Origin: an uncultured Pelagibacteraceae bacterium
GTDB lineage: Bacteria; Pseudomonadota; Alphaproteobacteria; Pelagibacterales; Pelagibacteraceae
Assembly: GCA_902566925.1 (NCBI GenBank)
Contig: CACFKO010000004.1
Span: 32,431-96,430, forward strand
Direction of reading: 5' to 3'
DNA length: 64,000 nt
Shown here: piece after piece, positions 1 through 9,000 of the stretch
Layout of the letters: every line of letters starts with the position of its first letter
Position numbering within the stretch: the first letter of the stretch is position 1
Notes under the pieces: model-generated
What the model saw: only the letters and a program-made list of their open reading frames with translations
What the model was told of the DNA's origin: nothing
The model's database searches: none
Translations under genes and position numbers: made by a program

Positions 1-69
1 AGTATCGAGTACTAAATCATCTTCAGTTCTTGTTGTTACAGTCGCTGTAGATCTTTTTAAATATGCCAT
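1..69 (-). CDS. Virion protein, N-terminal fragment (runs off the window)
   Basis: The first 23 codons are visible, starting at an ATG at 69 behind a strong AAAGGAG about 8 nt upstream. The peptide begins MAYLKRSTATVTTRTEDDLV. The rest lies outside the window, so no family can be assigned. It is the next gene downstream of a run of virion structural genes on the same strand and is probably another structural or fibre component; that is inference from position only. Confidence 0.55.
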   Translation of the reverse strand, partial: MAYLKRSTATVTTRTEDDLVLDT

Positions 70-93
70 TCTTTCATACTCCTTTAATTAATA

Positions 94-486
94 TTATGCG
101 TCATCTATTACTTCATAAGAAATAAAAATATCTGCTGTCGCTGGATTTGCACCACCCTCTAAAACATCCCCCTCCATTAGATAAATTGGTTTATCGAGAA
201 TGACCAAAACATCATCGGCTGGACAATTAACAGTTGAAGCGAGATATATTGTCGCAGCATTATCTTCACCAGATCCAATACCATCAGAAGTAAATCCTGC
301 TTTAACAATAGCTACAGTCACAGCAGTGGCAGTTGATCCATCATCATTTGCTACTTGAATATAATTTATTTTTAAAAGTTTATTAGATGCAACAGTCATT
401 ATATCGGTAGTAACAGTAGTAGTTAGGGCTTCGCCTATACTCTCGCCGAAGATGCTGGTTACACTTACTATGTTTGGGTTTGCCAT
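94..486 (-). CDS. Small virion structural protein conserved in marine T4-like phages
   Basis: This 130-aa protein opens with an ALTTTVTTDIMT segment followed by LLKINYIQVANDDG, and later has KPIYLMEGDVLEGG. That layout resembles a small virion protein found beside fibre genes in T4-like cyanophages, as I remember it. No enzymatic motif, signal peptide or membrane segment is visible. The start at 486 has AAGGAA 7-10 nt upstream. A T4-type late box (TATAAATA on the minus strand) lies 34 nt before the ATG. It sits between a truncated gene and three fibre-like genes, so a tail-fibre or adhesin accessory role is plausible but not shown. Confidence 0.6.
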   Translation of the reverse strand: MANPNIVSVTSIFGESIGEALTTTVTTDIMTVASNKLLKINYIQVANDDGSTATAVTVAIVKAGFTSDGIGSGEDNAATIYLASTVNCPADDVLVILDKPIYLMEGDVLEGGANPATADIFISYEVIDDA

Positions 487-519
487 TGTTTAATTCCTTA
501 AAGTTTTTCTATTCATGTG

Positions 520-527
520 TATTTATA
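520..527 (-). promoter_or_regulatory. T4-type late promoter box TATAAATA
   Basis: The minus strand reads TATAAATA, the exact T4 late -10 element, in the gap between the stop of the upstream fibre gene (535) and the start of the small structural gene (486). In T4 the box is bound by the gp55 sigma factor with gp33 and the sliding clamp; a gp33 homologue is encoded in this window. Confidence 0.6.
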
Positions 528-534
528 ACATCAC

Positions 535-1902
535 CTAGGCACCGAATACAAGACCGAAGGCGACTGCTTTGCCAGTAGTAGTATTTATGTGATTTGCATC
601 TACTGTAACTAGTGTTCCAGCTAATTTTAGTCCATTTGACCCATCATGAGATGCAATATTTAAATCATTAGTACCATCAGCGATAATAACAGTTGGAGCA
701 GTTAAGGTTAATGATGTACCTGCATTAATTCCCAAAACTCCATCAGAAGAAGCCTGAATATTTTCACCTCCTGCGGCATCATGAAATGAAAGTTTGGAGT
801 CAGCACTTAAAAGTAATTCATCAGCTGAAGCATCCCACATCATCATATTAGTGTCAGTTCCATCTCCATAAAATATAACATCGTAACCATCATCATCTAC
901 ACCAACCTGCATTTGTCCTGAAACGTGTAACAGTGATGCAGGATTAGCTGTACCAATGCCAACATTTCCACCTGCGGTAACTAATGCGTAATTTGAATCA
1001 GCACCACTAACATTAATGTTTATTCCAGTTGCAGTATGTGTTCCAGAAGTGGCTCCAACAACATCAATGTCTAATCCAGTTGTGGTGGTTGTTCCTAAAC
1101 CAGCAGAATTTAAATCTAAATTAATTCCAATATCTGTAAAATCTGATGTACCAGAACTAGGAACTGGTCTATCAAAATCAACGTGTAATCCTGTAACAGT
1201 AGCAGGATTAATATCAGTAAAATTTTTATCTATCGTCATTCCAGTTACACCACCATCTGATTCTACCCTCAGAGCAGTGGCAGCCAGAGCAGCTGAATTA
1301 TCTTGTAAAATAAATGCACTAGATCTTGCTGATGTTGATGCAGAATTATCAGAAATATAAATTGCAGAATTAGTTTCTAATGAGTCTGCATCAATTCTCA
1401 TCACAGCTGTTGTTGTTTGTTCTGCGTCAATGGTAAATGCTGCTTGGTCTGCATCGTCTGAATCTATCTGTAGAGCAGGCATTCCAAGATCACTGGCCTG
1501 AGAAAGTTTTACGGACTCAAAAAATCCATTAGACCAATACATGGTAGAATTACCAATATCAAATGCACCATTTGAATTTGGTATGAGACTTGAATTTATA
1601 TCAGCGTTAAATACAACATTATCTGTATTAGCATCACCAAGAGTTATACTACCATCTGCAGAGATATTTCCGTTAGCATGAATATTACCATGAACATTTA
1701 GGCTTTCACCAACAACCACACTCTTAGCGACACCTATACCACCAGCGGTGATAATAGAACCAGTAGTATTACTTGTAGAGTTAGTTGTATTATTTAATTT
1801 TATGAAATTGGATGAACCATCTCCCTGTGTCATAACTAAAAGTTCATTACTTTTAACTCTCCATTGGTCAAAGGTATCTGATAGTGCTACGTTTGCTGAC
1901 AT
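535..1902 (-). CDS. Repetitive fibre-like virion protein (paralogue A)
   Basis: This 455-aa protein is one of three adjacent paralogues. Residues 7-17 carry the shared signature DTFDQWRxKSNE, followed by an asparagine/threonine-rich block (LNNTTNSTSNTTGSI) that is almost identical in all three. The middle is mostly beta-like, with asparagine/glycine-rich repeats such as NVHGNIHANGNISADGS. Near the C-terminus is one copy of the module VGVDDDGYDVIFYGDG...WDASADELLL, which is repeated about five times in the two sister proteins. The C-terminus (NIASHDGSNGLKLAGTLVTV) is also shared. A CTAAATA late box lies 44 nt upstream. The role is probably a fibre or adhesin shaft on the virion; receptor-binding function is inference. 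Confidence 0.65.
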   Translation of the reverse strand: MSANVALSDTFDQWRVKSNELLVMTQGDGSSNFIKLNNTTNSTSNTTGSIITAGGIGVAKSVVVGESLNVHGNIHANGNISADGSITLGDANTDNVVFNADINSSLIPNSNGAFDIGNSTMYWSNGFFESVKLSQASDLGMPALQIDSDDADQAAFTIDAEQTTTAVMRIDADSLETNSAIYISDNSASTSARSSAFILQDNSAALAATALRVESDGGVTGMTIDKNFTDINPATVTGLHVDFDRPVPSSGTSDFTDIGINLDLNSAGLGTTTTTGLDIDVVGATSGTHTATGININVSGADSNYALVTAGGNVGIGTANPASLLHVSGQMQVGVDDDGYDVIFYGDGTDTNMMMWDASADELLLSADSKLSFHDAAGGENIQASSDGVLGINAGTSLTLTAPTVIIADGTNDLNIASHDGSNGLKLAGTLVTVDANHINTTTGKAVAFGLVFGA

Positions 1903-1945
1903 TTTTATAATTCCTTATTAATGGAGAAGTTTCTCATGCTTATAA

Positions 1946-1952
1946 TATTTAG
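1946..1952 (-). promoter_or_regulatory. Candidate late box CTAAATA
   Basis: CTAAATA on the minus strand, 44 nt before the start of the gene beginning at 1902, in the 80-nt gap after the neighbouring fibre gene. The same heptamer recurs at similar distances upstream of the gp8 and gp25 genes. Confidence 0.4.
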
Positions 1953-1981
1953 TTCTTCTAGTTTATTTATTATTTACGTTA

Positions 1982-3793
1982 TTAAGCAAAAACAATAGCC
2001 ATAGCGATTGATTTTCCTGTAGTTGCTGTTGTTCTTGTGGCGTTTATTTGTGAGGCAGTAGCCGTAACAAGTGTTCCGCCCAATTTTAATCCATTAGTTC
2101 CATCATGAGATGCAATGTTTACATCAATTGCTCCATCTGCAAAAGTAACTTGACCTGTACTGTCAATTCTCATTTTCTCTGTTGCAGCTCCAGAATCAGC
2201 AGTTAAAAAAACTAAATCGGTTGAATTGACTGTTCCAGAAAATGTTGCATCGGCCTCGGCTAGTATTGTAGCACCCACTACTATAGCATCAGTTCCGCCA
2301 GCTTCTAATGGTGCTTGAAAATCAATTCGTCCTAGTACATCACCATCATTTATATTTGGAAGTGCAGTTGTTAAGAGTAATTTACCAGTACTGGTAGTTG
2401 CATCTGCCGAAGCTCCGCGGATTTCAAGAGTATCTTCCGACTGATCATACAAGAAAAATGCACCAGAAGAAGCACCAAAGAACTTAACATCATGGCCAGT
2501 ATCATCTACACCAACTGTCAATGTACCAGCCATGTTAGTATCACCGACTTGAACAACTCCATCTGCAGAAGTGTCCCATAACCAATACTTTCCAGAAGTG
2601 TCACCAAAAAATTTTACATCGTAACCAGTATCATCTACACCGACTGTTACTGCTGCATCTATTTGAACAGCACCATCTATATCTACTGCATCGAGATTAG
2701 ATGTTCCATCTACATCTAAATCAGTACCGACATAAAGTTTTTTAGCTATTCCAGCACCACCATCTGTATGAAATGAACCTGTAGTAGTTGAACTTGCATC
2801 TGTTGTATTGTCTATACTTAATTGTGCTGTACCAGAAAGAATTAAATCGTCAGCCGAGGCGTCCCATAACATGAAAGCTGATGAGGTGGCACCAAAAAAT
2901 TTAACATCGTATCCAGATCCATCTGTACCAACTGTTACAGTAGCATCAATTTGTGTTGCACCATCAATATCAACTTCATCAAGGTTAGCTGTTCCATCTA
3001 CATCTAAATCAGTACCGACAAAAAGTTTTTTAGCTATTCCAGCACCACCATCCGTATGAAATGATCCTGTAGTAGTTGAACTAGAATCATCCGTATTATC
3101 TATACTTAAATTTGATACTCCCGATAATATTAAATCATCTTCTGACTCATCCCATAACATGAAAGCTGATGCAGTGGCTCCAAAGAACTTAACATCATGT
3201 CCAGTATCATTAACTCCGACTGTCACGGCACCAGTAAGTTGTGTTGCACCATCAACATTAAGTTTCGTTGCTACATTAACATCAACAGTTGGAGCTGTGA
3301 TATCAAGAGTTGTTCCTGCATTGATTTCTAAGTGACCATCTGAGGAAGCTACAATATTTTCACCACCTGCAGCATCATGAAATGAAAGTTTTGAATCTCC
3401 TGTCAATACTAACTCATCTGCTGATTGATCCCATAATAAAAATTGTCCAGAAGTATCACCAAAAAATTTGACATCTTGGCCTGTACCATCTACTCCTACT
3501 GTTACGGCACCATCAATTTGCACAGACCCATCTATGTCAACAGCGTCAAGACTGACATTTCCATCTATATCTGTATCACCAAAAACAGTTAATTTTCCAC
3601 CAATGACTGCACTTGCAGCCACACCAAGACCACCAGCAGTGATAATAGATCCTGTAGTATTACTGGTAGAATTAGTTGTATTATTTAATTTAATGAAATT
3701 ATCAGATCCTATGGTCTGAGTCATAGATATCCATTCATTACTCTTCGTACGCCACTGATCAAAGGTATCTGTTATTTCTACATTAGCTGACAT
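1982..3793 (-). CDS. Repetitive fibre-like virion protein (paralogue B)
   Basis: This 603-aa protein has the shared N-terminal DTFDQWRTKSNEW signature and the NTTNSTSNTTGSI block. It then has five copies of a module of the form TVGVDDTGxDVKFFGxxSGxFxLWDxSADxLxLxG. These are linked by DGSFHTDGGAGIAKKLYVG-like and NLDxVDIDGAxQID spacers. The last 90 residues contain the MRIDSTGQVTFADGAIDV and NIASHDGTNGLKLGG segments common to all three paralogues. The composition, rich in Asp, Gly, Thr and Ser with few charged clusters, fits a secreted beta-repeat fibre. A CATAAATA late box lies 48 nt upstream. The module number and near-identical spacer DNA make it a likely site of recombination between paralogues. 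Confidence 0.65.
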   Translation of the reverse strand: MSANVEITDTFDQWRTKSNEWISMTQTIGSDNFIKLNNTTNSTSNTTGSIITAGGLGVAASAVIGGKLTVFGDTDIDGNVSLDAVDIDGSVQIDGAVTVGVDGTGQDVKFFGDTSGQFLLWDQSADELVLTGDSKLSFHDAAGGENIVASSDGHLEINAGTTLDITAPTVDVNVATKLNVDGATQLTGAVTVGVNDTGHDVKFFGATASAFMLWDESEDDLILSGVSNLSIDNTDDSSSTTTGSFHTDGGAGIAKKLFVGTDLDVDGTANLDEVDIDGATQIDATVTVGTDGSGYDVKFFGATSSAFMLWDASADDLILSGTAQLSIDNTTDASSTTTGSFHTDGGAGIAKKLYVGTDLDVDGTSNLDAVDIDGAVQIDAAVTVGVDDTGYDVKFFGDTSGKYWLWDTSADGVVQVGDTNMAGTLTVGVDDTGHDVKFFGASSGAFFLYDQSEDTLEIRGASADATTSTGKLLLTTALPNINDGDVLGRIDFQAPLEAGGTDAIVVGATILAEADATFSGTVNSTDLVFLTADSGAATEKMRIDSTGQVTFADGAIDVNIASHDGTNGLKLGGTLVTATASQINATRTTATTGKSIAMAIVFA

Positions 3794-3840
3794 TTATTAA
3801 TTCCTGTTATTAACTAATCTTAAATTAATTCTTACTTATA

Positions 3841-3848
3841 TATTTATG
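3841..3848 (-). promoter_or_regulatory. T4-type late promoter box CATAAATA
   Basis: The minus strand reads CATAAATA 48 nt before the start of the paralogue B fibre gene, in the short gap after the stop of paralogue C (3851). It differs from the T4 consensus TATAAATA at the first base only. Confidence 0.5.
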
Positions 3849-3850
3849 AT

Positions 3851-5806
3851 TCACTCAACGGCAAAAACAATACTCATGGCTATACAGAAGCCTAAATTTA
3901 CTTCGTTAGGAATAGTGTTTATATCTCTTGCTAAAGCTGTAATAAGTGTTCCGCCTAACTTTAATCCATTTGTTCCGTCATGACTTGCAATATCTACATC
4001 AATCGCACCATCCGCAAAAGTACACACACCAGTACTATCAATTCTAAACTTTTCTGACGCTGCAGCCGAGTCTCCTGTAGCAAACACCAAATCAGTTGAA
4101 TTAACTGAAGATGAAAATGTCGCGTCAGCTTCAGCAAATATTGAAGCACCAACTAATCTAGCATCTCCCGAACTACCCTCTTCTGGTGCCGAAAACCCAA
4201 TACTACCTATTACATCACCATCATTTATATCTGTAAGTGAAGTTGATAGTAATAATTTACCAGAACTTGTAGTTGCATCAGCTGATGGGCCACGAATCTC
4301 AAGAGTATCTTCTGATTGATCATACAACATAAATGCACCAGATGAAGCTCCAAAGAACTTAACATCATAGCCAGTATCATCTTCACCGACTGTTACATCA
4401 CCAGTAAGTTGAGTACTTCCAGCTACAGTAAGTAAATCATTTGTATCATCCCATGTCCAATTTTTATCAGCAGTATCACCAAAAAATCTAACTGTATAAC
4501 CAGTACCATTAGTTCCGACTGATACTGTATTATCAATTTGAGTCGTATCATCAATATCAACAGCGTCTAAATTTGTTGTACCATTTACATCTAAATCTGT
4601 TCCAACATAAAGTTTTTTAGCTATACCAACTCCACCATCCGTATGAAATGAACCATCCGTTGTTCCAGTGGCGTCTGTTGCAGTATCTATACTAACAGCT
4701 CCCGCACCCCCCAAAACTAAATCATCTGCATCCTCTTGCCATAACATATAAGCACCAGAAGTAGCCCCAAAAAACTTAGCATTTGCACTAGTATCATTTA
4801 CACCGACTGTTACTGCAGCGTCAATTTGTGTTGCTCCGTCAATATCAACAGTGTCTAAATTTGTTGTACCATCTACATCTAAGTGAGTACCAACATATAA
4901 TTTTTTAGCTATACCTACACCACCATCTGTGTGAAATGAACCATCCGTTGTTCCAGTGGCGTCTGTTGTAGAATCTATACTTATAGCAGCTGCTCCAGCA
5001 AATTCTAAATCATTTGATGATTGATCCCACTTCATATAAGCACCCGAAGTTGCACCATAAAATATAACATCGTAACCAGTATCATCTTCACCGACTGTTA
5101 CTGTACCAGTAAGTTGAGTCTCGCCATCGACATTAAGAGTAGTTGATGCATTAATATCTACTGTTGGAGCTGTAATATCAAGAGTAGTTCCTGCATTGAC
5201 TTCTAAATGTGCATCTGAAGTAGCAATAATATTTTCTCCACCACCCCCATCATGAAATGATAACTTTGTGTCACCAGTTAAAACTAACTCATCTGCTGAT
5301 TGATCCCACAACATATATTGTCCAGCCGTGTCACCATAAAATTTAACATCATGACCAGTATCATCTACACCGACTGTTACTGCACCATCAATCTGTACTG
5401 TCCCATCAACATCAACATAGTTGGAAGACTCTACTAATACATGACCTTCAAGTGAAGAATTTGGAACGTATGTTGTTCCATCTTCTAAAAGAAGATTATC
5501 AAAATCGTCTGCGTCTTCTGATAATACACGAATTATCTGTTTAAAATTTACTGTACTTTTAAGATCTCCACGACCATGAAGAGTTAAATTTCCACCAATG
5601 GATGCACTTGAACCGAGGCCCATACCCCCGGCTGTTGTTATTGAACCTGTAGTATTACTAGTAGAATTAGTTGTATTATTTAATTTAATGAAATTAGAAG
5701 AACCAGCGTCGTTTGTCATAGACAACCATTCGTTGGTTTTCATTCTCCATTGGTCAAAAGTATCAGACAAAATTGTATAAGGAGCTCCATTGTACTTATA
5801 TGACAT
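3851..5806 (-). CDS. Repetitive fibre-like virion protein (paralogue C)
   Basis: This is the longest of the three paralogues (651 aa). After the DTFDQWRMKTNEW signature and the NTTNSTSNTTGSI block it has a unique insert (residues about 65-130, KSTVNFKQIIRVLSEDADDF...). Five DDTGYDVKFFGxxSGAxMLWDxxxDDL modules follow, then the shared C-terminal domain ending in LARDINTIPNEVNLG. Start at 5806 behind AAAAAGGAGT. Its start lies 4 nt from the stop of the small coiled-coil gene, so the two are probably co-translated. It probably forms a fibre or its shaft; the attachment partner cannot be read from sequence. Confidence 0.65.
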   Translation of the reverse strand: MSYKYNGAPYTILSDTFDQWRMKTNEWLSMTNDAGSSNFIKLNNTTNSTSNTTGSITTAGGMGLGSSASIGGNLTLHGRGDLKSTVNFKQIIRVLSEDADDFDNLLLEDGTTYVPNSSLEGHVLVESSNYVDVDGTVQIDGAVTVGVDDTGHDVKFYGDTAGQYMLWDQSADELVLTGDTKLSFHDGGGGENIIATSDAHLEVNAGTTLDITAPTVDINASTTLNVDGETQLTGTVTVGEDDTGYDVIFYGATSGAYMKWDQSSNDLEFAGAAAISIDSTTDATGTTDGSFHTDGGVGIAKKLYVGTHLDVDGTTNLDTVDIDGATQIDAAVTVGVNDTSANAKFFGATSGAYMLWQEDADDLVLGGAGAVSIDTATDATGTTDGSFHTDGGVGIAKKLYVGTDLDVNGTTNLDAVDIDDTTQIDNTVSVGTNGTGYTVRFFGDTADKNWTWDDTNDLLTVAGSTQLTGDVTVGEDDTGYDVKFFGASSGAFMLYDQSEDTLEIRGPSADATTSSGKLLLSTSLTDINDGDVIGSIGFSAPEEGSSGDARLVGASIFAEADATFSSSVNSTDLVFATGDSAAASEKFRIDSTGVCTFADGAIDVDIASHDGTNGLKLGGTLITALARDINTIPNEVNLGFCIAMSIVFAVE

Positions 5807-5809
5807 CTA

Positions 5810-6046
5810 TTATAACTCCTTTTTGTCAAGTAATTCTCGGAGAAGATTTTTTATCTCAAGAATTTCATTTCTTACATTATCTAATTCTTTTACTTTGTTT
5901 TCCATTTCTTGAAACCTTTGAGCTTTTTGTAGTTCCAACTGTCTATTTTTGCGATGATTTTCAAGAGCAACTCTATCCGTATTAAGGAGAGCTTTTGAGT
6001 GTAAATCTCGAACAAAACTTTTATCTTCTGTTTGAACTACCCTCAT
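5810..6046 (-). CDS. Small coiled-coil protein between baseplate and fibre genes
   Basis: This 78-aa protein is strongly charged. Residues 30-75 form a probable coiled coil (heptad-like leucine and isoleucine spacing in LQKAQRFQEMENKVKELDNV and the following EILEIKNLLRELLDKK). It has no signal peptide or membrane segment. It lies between the DUF4815 gene (stop 6049) and a fibre gene (start 5806), with gaps of 2-3 nt, so translation is coupled. It could be a trimerisation or assembly factor for the fibres downstream. I do not recognise the family. Confidence 0.55.
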   Translation of the reverse strand: MRVVQTEDKSFVRDLHSKALLNTDRVALENHRKNRQLELQKAQRFQEMENKVKELDNVRNEILEIKNLLRELLDKKEL

Positions 6047-6048
6047 TA

Positions 6049-9000
6049 CTAATCCAGTGCTATGGTTCTTGCATCTTTAACGTATGGAACTGTAGTTACA
6101 TCATCAGTAGTCATTACAATTTTAATTGCAAAGGTTTTAAAAGTGTCATAAGTTACACTAGCTGAATCGTATTTTGTTTCCTCATTAGAGGTTTTATACA
6201 CATATTCTTTAACATCTTCAATATTTCCAGAGTATGTAGAACTTGGTGTTTCTTGTTCCATCAAAACATAACCCTTATCATCAAAATTTTGTGGATCAGA
6301 GTCCGCTTTTACCTTATAATAAAGATGAATATTTGTTCCTAGTGGTTTATAAGCGTTTAATATGACCTTTATATCTGATGCATCAAACCCATCTTCCAAA
6401 GTTGCGCGACGAGAAATATATTTGGCATTGATATTACCACCCTTTGCAGAGTCCTCACCATTTACATTAGCAGTAGCATTTGTCGTTACATTACTAGACA
6501 AAGTTATAGTGGGAGTAGTTAAATATCCAGAACCAGTTTCAATTGGAACAACATTTGACACAATACCAGTTACAGTAAGTACAGCCATAAATGTATTTGA
6601 ACCTACAGAAACTTGTGAGTTTGAATGATCACCATCTTGAGCAGTGTTGTCTGAAAAAACAATAATTCCATTTGCAAAATGGCCCGAATTATTTGAACTT
6701 GTTTTAATTGTAATAGTTGATACATTCTTAGAAGAGGAACTATCAACAAATGTTTGTTTTGTAATTATTCCATGAGCTGCATCCTCACCCTGTACAGATT
6801 GTGAAATTTCAGCTCCAGAAGTGTTTGCTACAATTCTAACACCCTCACCTACCACGAAAGCGCCAGGGTTACTTGCATTAACTGTATAATCAGAGTTAGC
6901 AGAAATTAAAGCATTTGCTCCTATTGCAGTATTTACCGACATAGTTACTTCGACTTGTACATTAACTGTGGCGGTAGTTCCATCTGCAAGGTCTGGTGCT
7001 GAAACTGTTCCAGTATAAGCTCCAGCTGAAGTGTTAGTGTAACCAGCACCAAGTGTAGTTATTACAATATCATTTGCAGAAATCCCCGCATTATCAATAT
7101 CATTGTCAATTGTAATTACACTTAATCGGTCAAGATCAATAACTGGTGATATGTGACTATTTGATGTTGACATTGATGCATTGATCAAAAACATACCATT
7201 TGTATCAGATGTCATTTGTCTGCCAGTTACTAATTTTATATTTTGATCTGTACTAAAATTTGTGTAATCTACTGCGGTATTAGTAGTATCAAAAGATTTA
7301 AATTGGTAATCTACTTCTGTATTACTAAACTCTATGGTAGAAGTTGTTGTCTTAAAAGTTTGATACAATACGTTTGCAGTATTACCAGCTGCACCATTTG
7401 CGTGAGAACTGAACACAGCATAGTTGTTGACTCCGCCAGTTCCAGTAAAATTACATCTAGTTAAGTTAAACATCAAAGCTCTTCCAACATCATCAGACCA
7501 AGTTCCAGCATTCGATGGCCCATAAAGTTTTCCTACAAATGGCTGATGTGTAATCATACGACTCGTTCCAGCACTATTTTCTCCAATCTTTGCAGACCAA
7601 AGTTTAGATTGAGAACTATTAGATAATACGACTATCGCATATTCTCCTGTGGCCAGATATACTGGTGAATCAAATACAAAGGTTGTAGCACTAGGAGTTG
7701 TAGTATTAGCTGTAATACTATCGGCCTGCATTGTTTTTTCAGAAAATGGAATGATATGTGAAGCACTTGGAAGTCCATCTTCAACTGGTCTAATTTGTAC
7801 AGTAACAGGAAGATTTGTATCTTTTGAATGAAAATACAAATTTAGATGCTTGAGAAACACCCCCATTGGATAGTTATTTGGTTCAACAAAAAATGTTTGA
7901 GATAGGGGATTAAGATAATCTGTTATTCCAGAACGCCGTGTAAAAGAATTAGTGGCAATTTCTTCATTAGTTAAAGATTCTCTACGAGTTAAAATTTCTC
8001 TCGTTGAGACTAATAATTTTTCCCTAGTTTGTAAAAGACCTTTAGCTTTAAAATGTTCCTCAGCAACAGTTGTTGTAGTTAAAATTTCATTGTTTGCTTG
8101 ATCAGTTATCCTAATAATTCTATCACCAGTTCTAAATGTTCCAGCAGGAATATCTATGTCACCAGCTATAGAACCATGAGCATCCGTTTGCATTTGGGAA
8201 TTAGATCCTGTGAGTATACCTCTGGTATTTGCTACAATAGAAGCAATTGTACCATTTGCTCCAGAAGTTTGTCCAGTAACTACATTTGCTGCAGCAAATC
8301 CTATAGAAGAGTTTGTAGCTCTGTTATTTTGTGATGTTACTGGACTTGCTAAAGTTGCACTTGTGTTTCCAGTAATGTCAGTAATAAAAATAGTAGCAGC
8401 ATTACTAACAGTATTAGATGCAATTCTAACTATACCTTGATTATTAGCACTATCCTTAACTACCTCACCTTCTTGAAATACTCCATTAGCACCACTAAAA
8501 ACCAATTTCTTTGCAGGTTCTGTGTTTGCAGCCATGTCAGTATTATTAATGTAGACATATACATTTGTAAAAGCTTTCATTCCTTTTGCTGTAAATGAAA
8601 GTCTTTGTGCACCAATGAAAGGAACTATACTCATGTCAACAAAACGATTTCCAGCAGTCTTAACAATAGATTCAACTGGATTCTCTGCATTGACTCCAAA
8701 TTTAGTTTTATTTTGTTGGACTGTTTTTGAACTTCTTGTAGATACAAAATTTGAGCCAGCATTCGATATTGCAGGTCTTGGTTCTGGATTAACTTGTTCT
8801 CCTGACCAATTTATAGACCAATCATCCCATTGGGAACCAAAACCTTTTCTTCCATCACTAGGACTTAGAGCCCAATTGTCATGGTGACCTTCTTGATTTG
8901 TAACAACATCTGGTTTGGTTGTGTCATCAAACCAAGTATCTGAAGGTGGATCTAGTTTAAGATTACCAATGTAATTCGTTATATTAAATGGATTGATAGA

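Noticed and set aside
1016..1360. Plus-strand open frames inside the minus-strand structural genes (such as 1016-1360 and 38770-39216 on the opposite strand)
   Set aside because: They lie wholly opposite well-supported genes, have no Shine-Dalgarno or homology and mirror the codon composition of repetitive genes.
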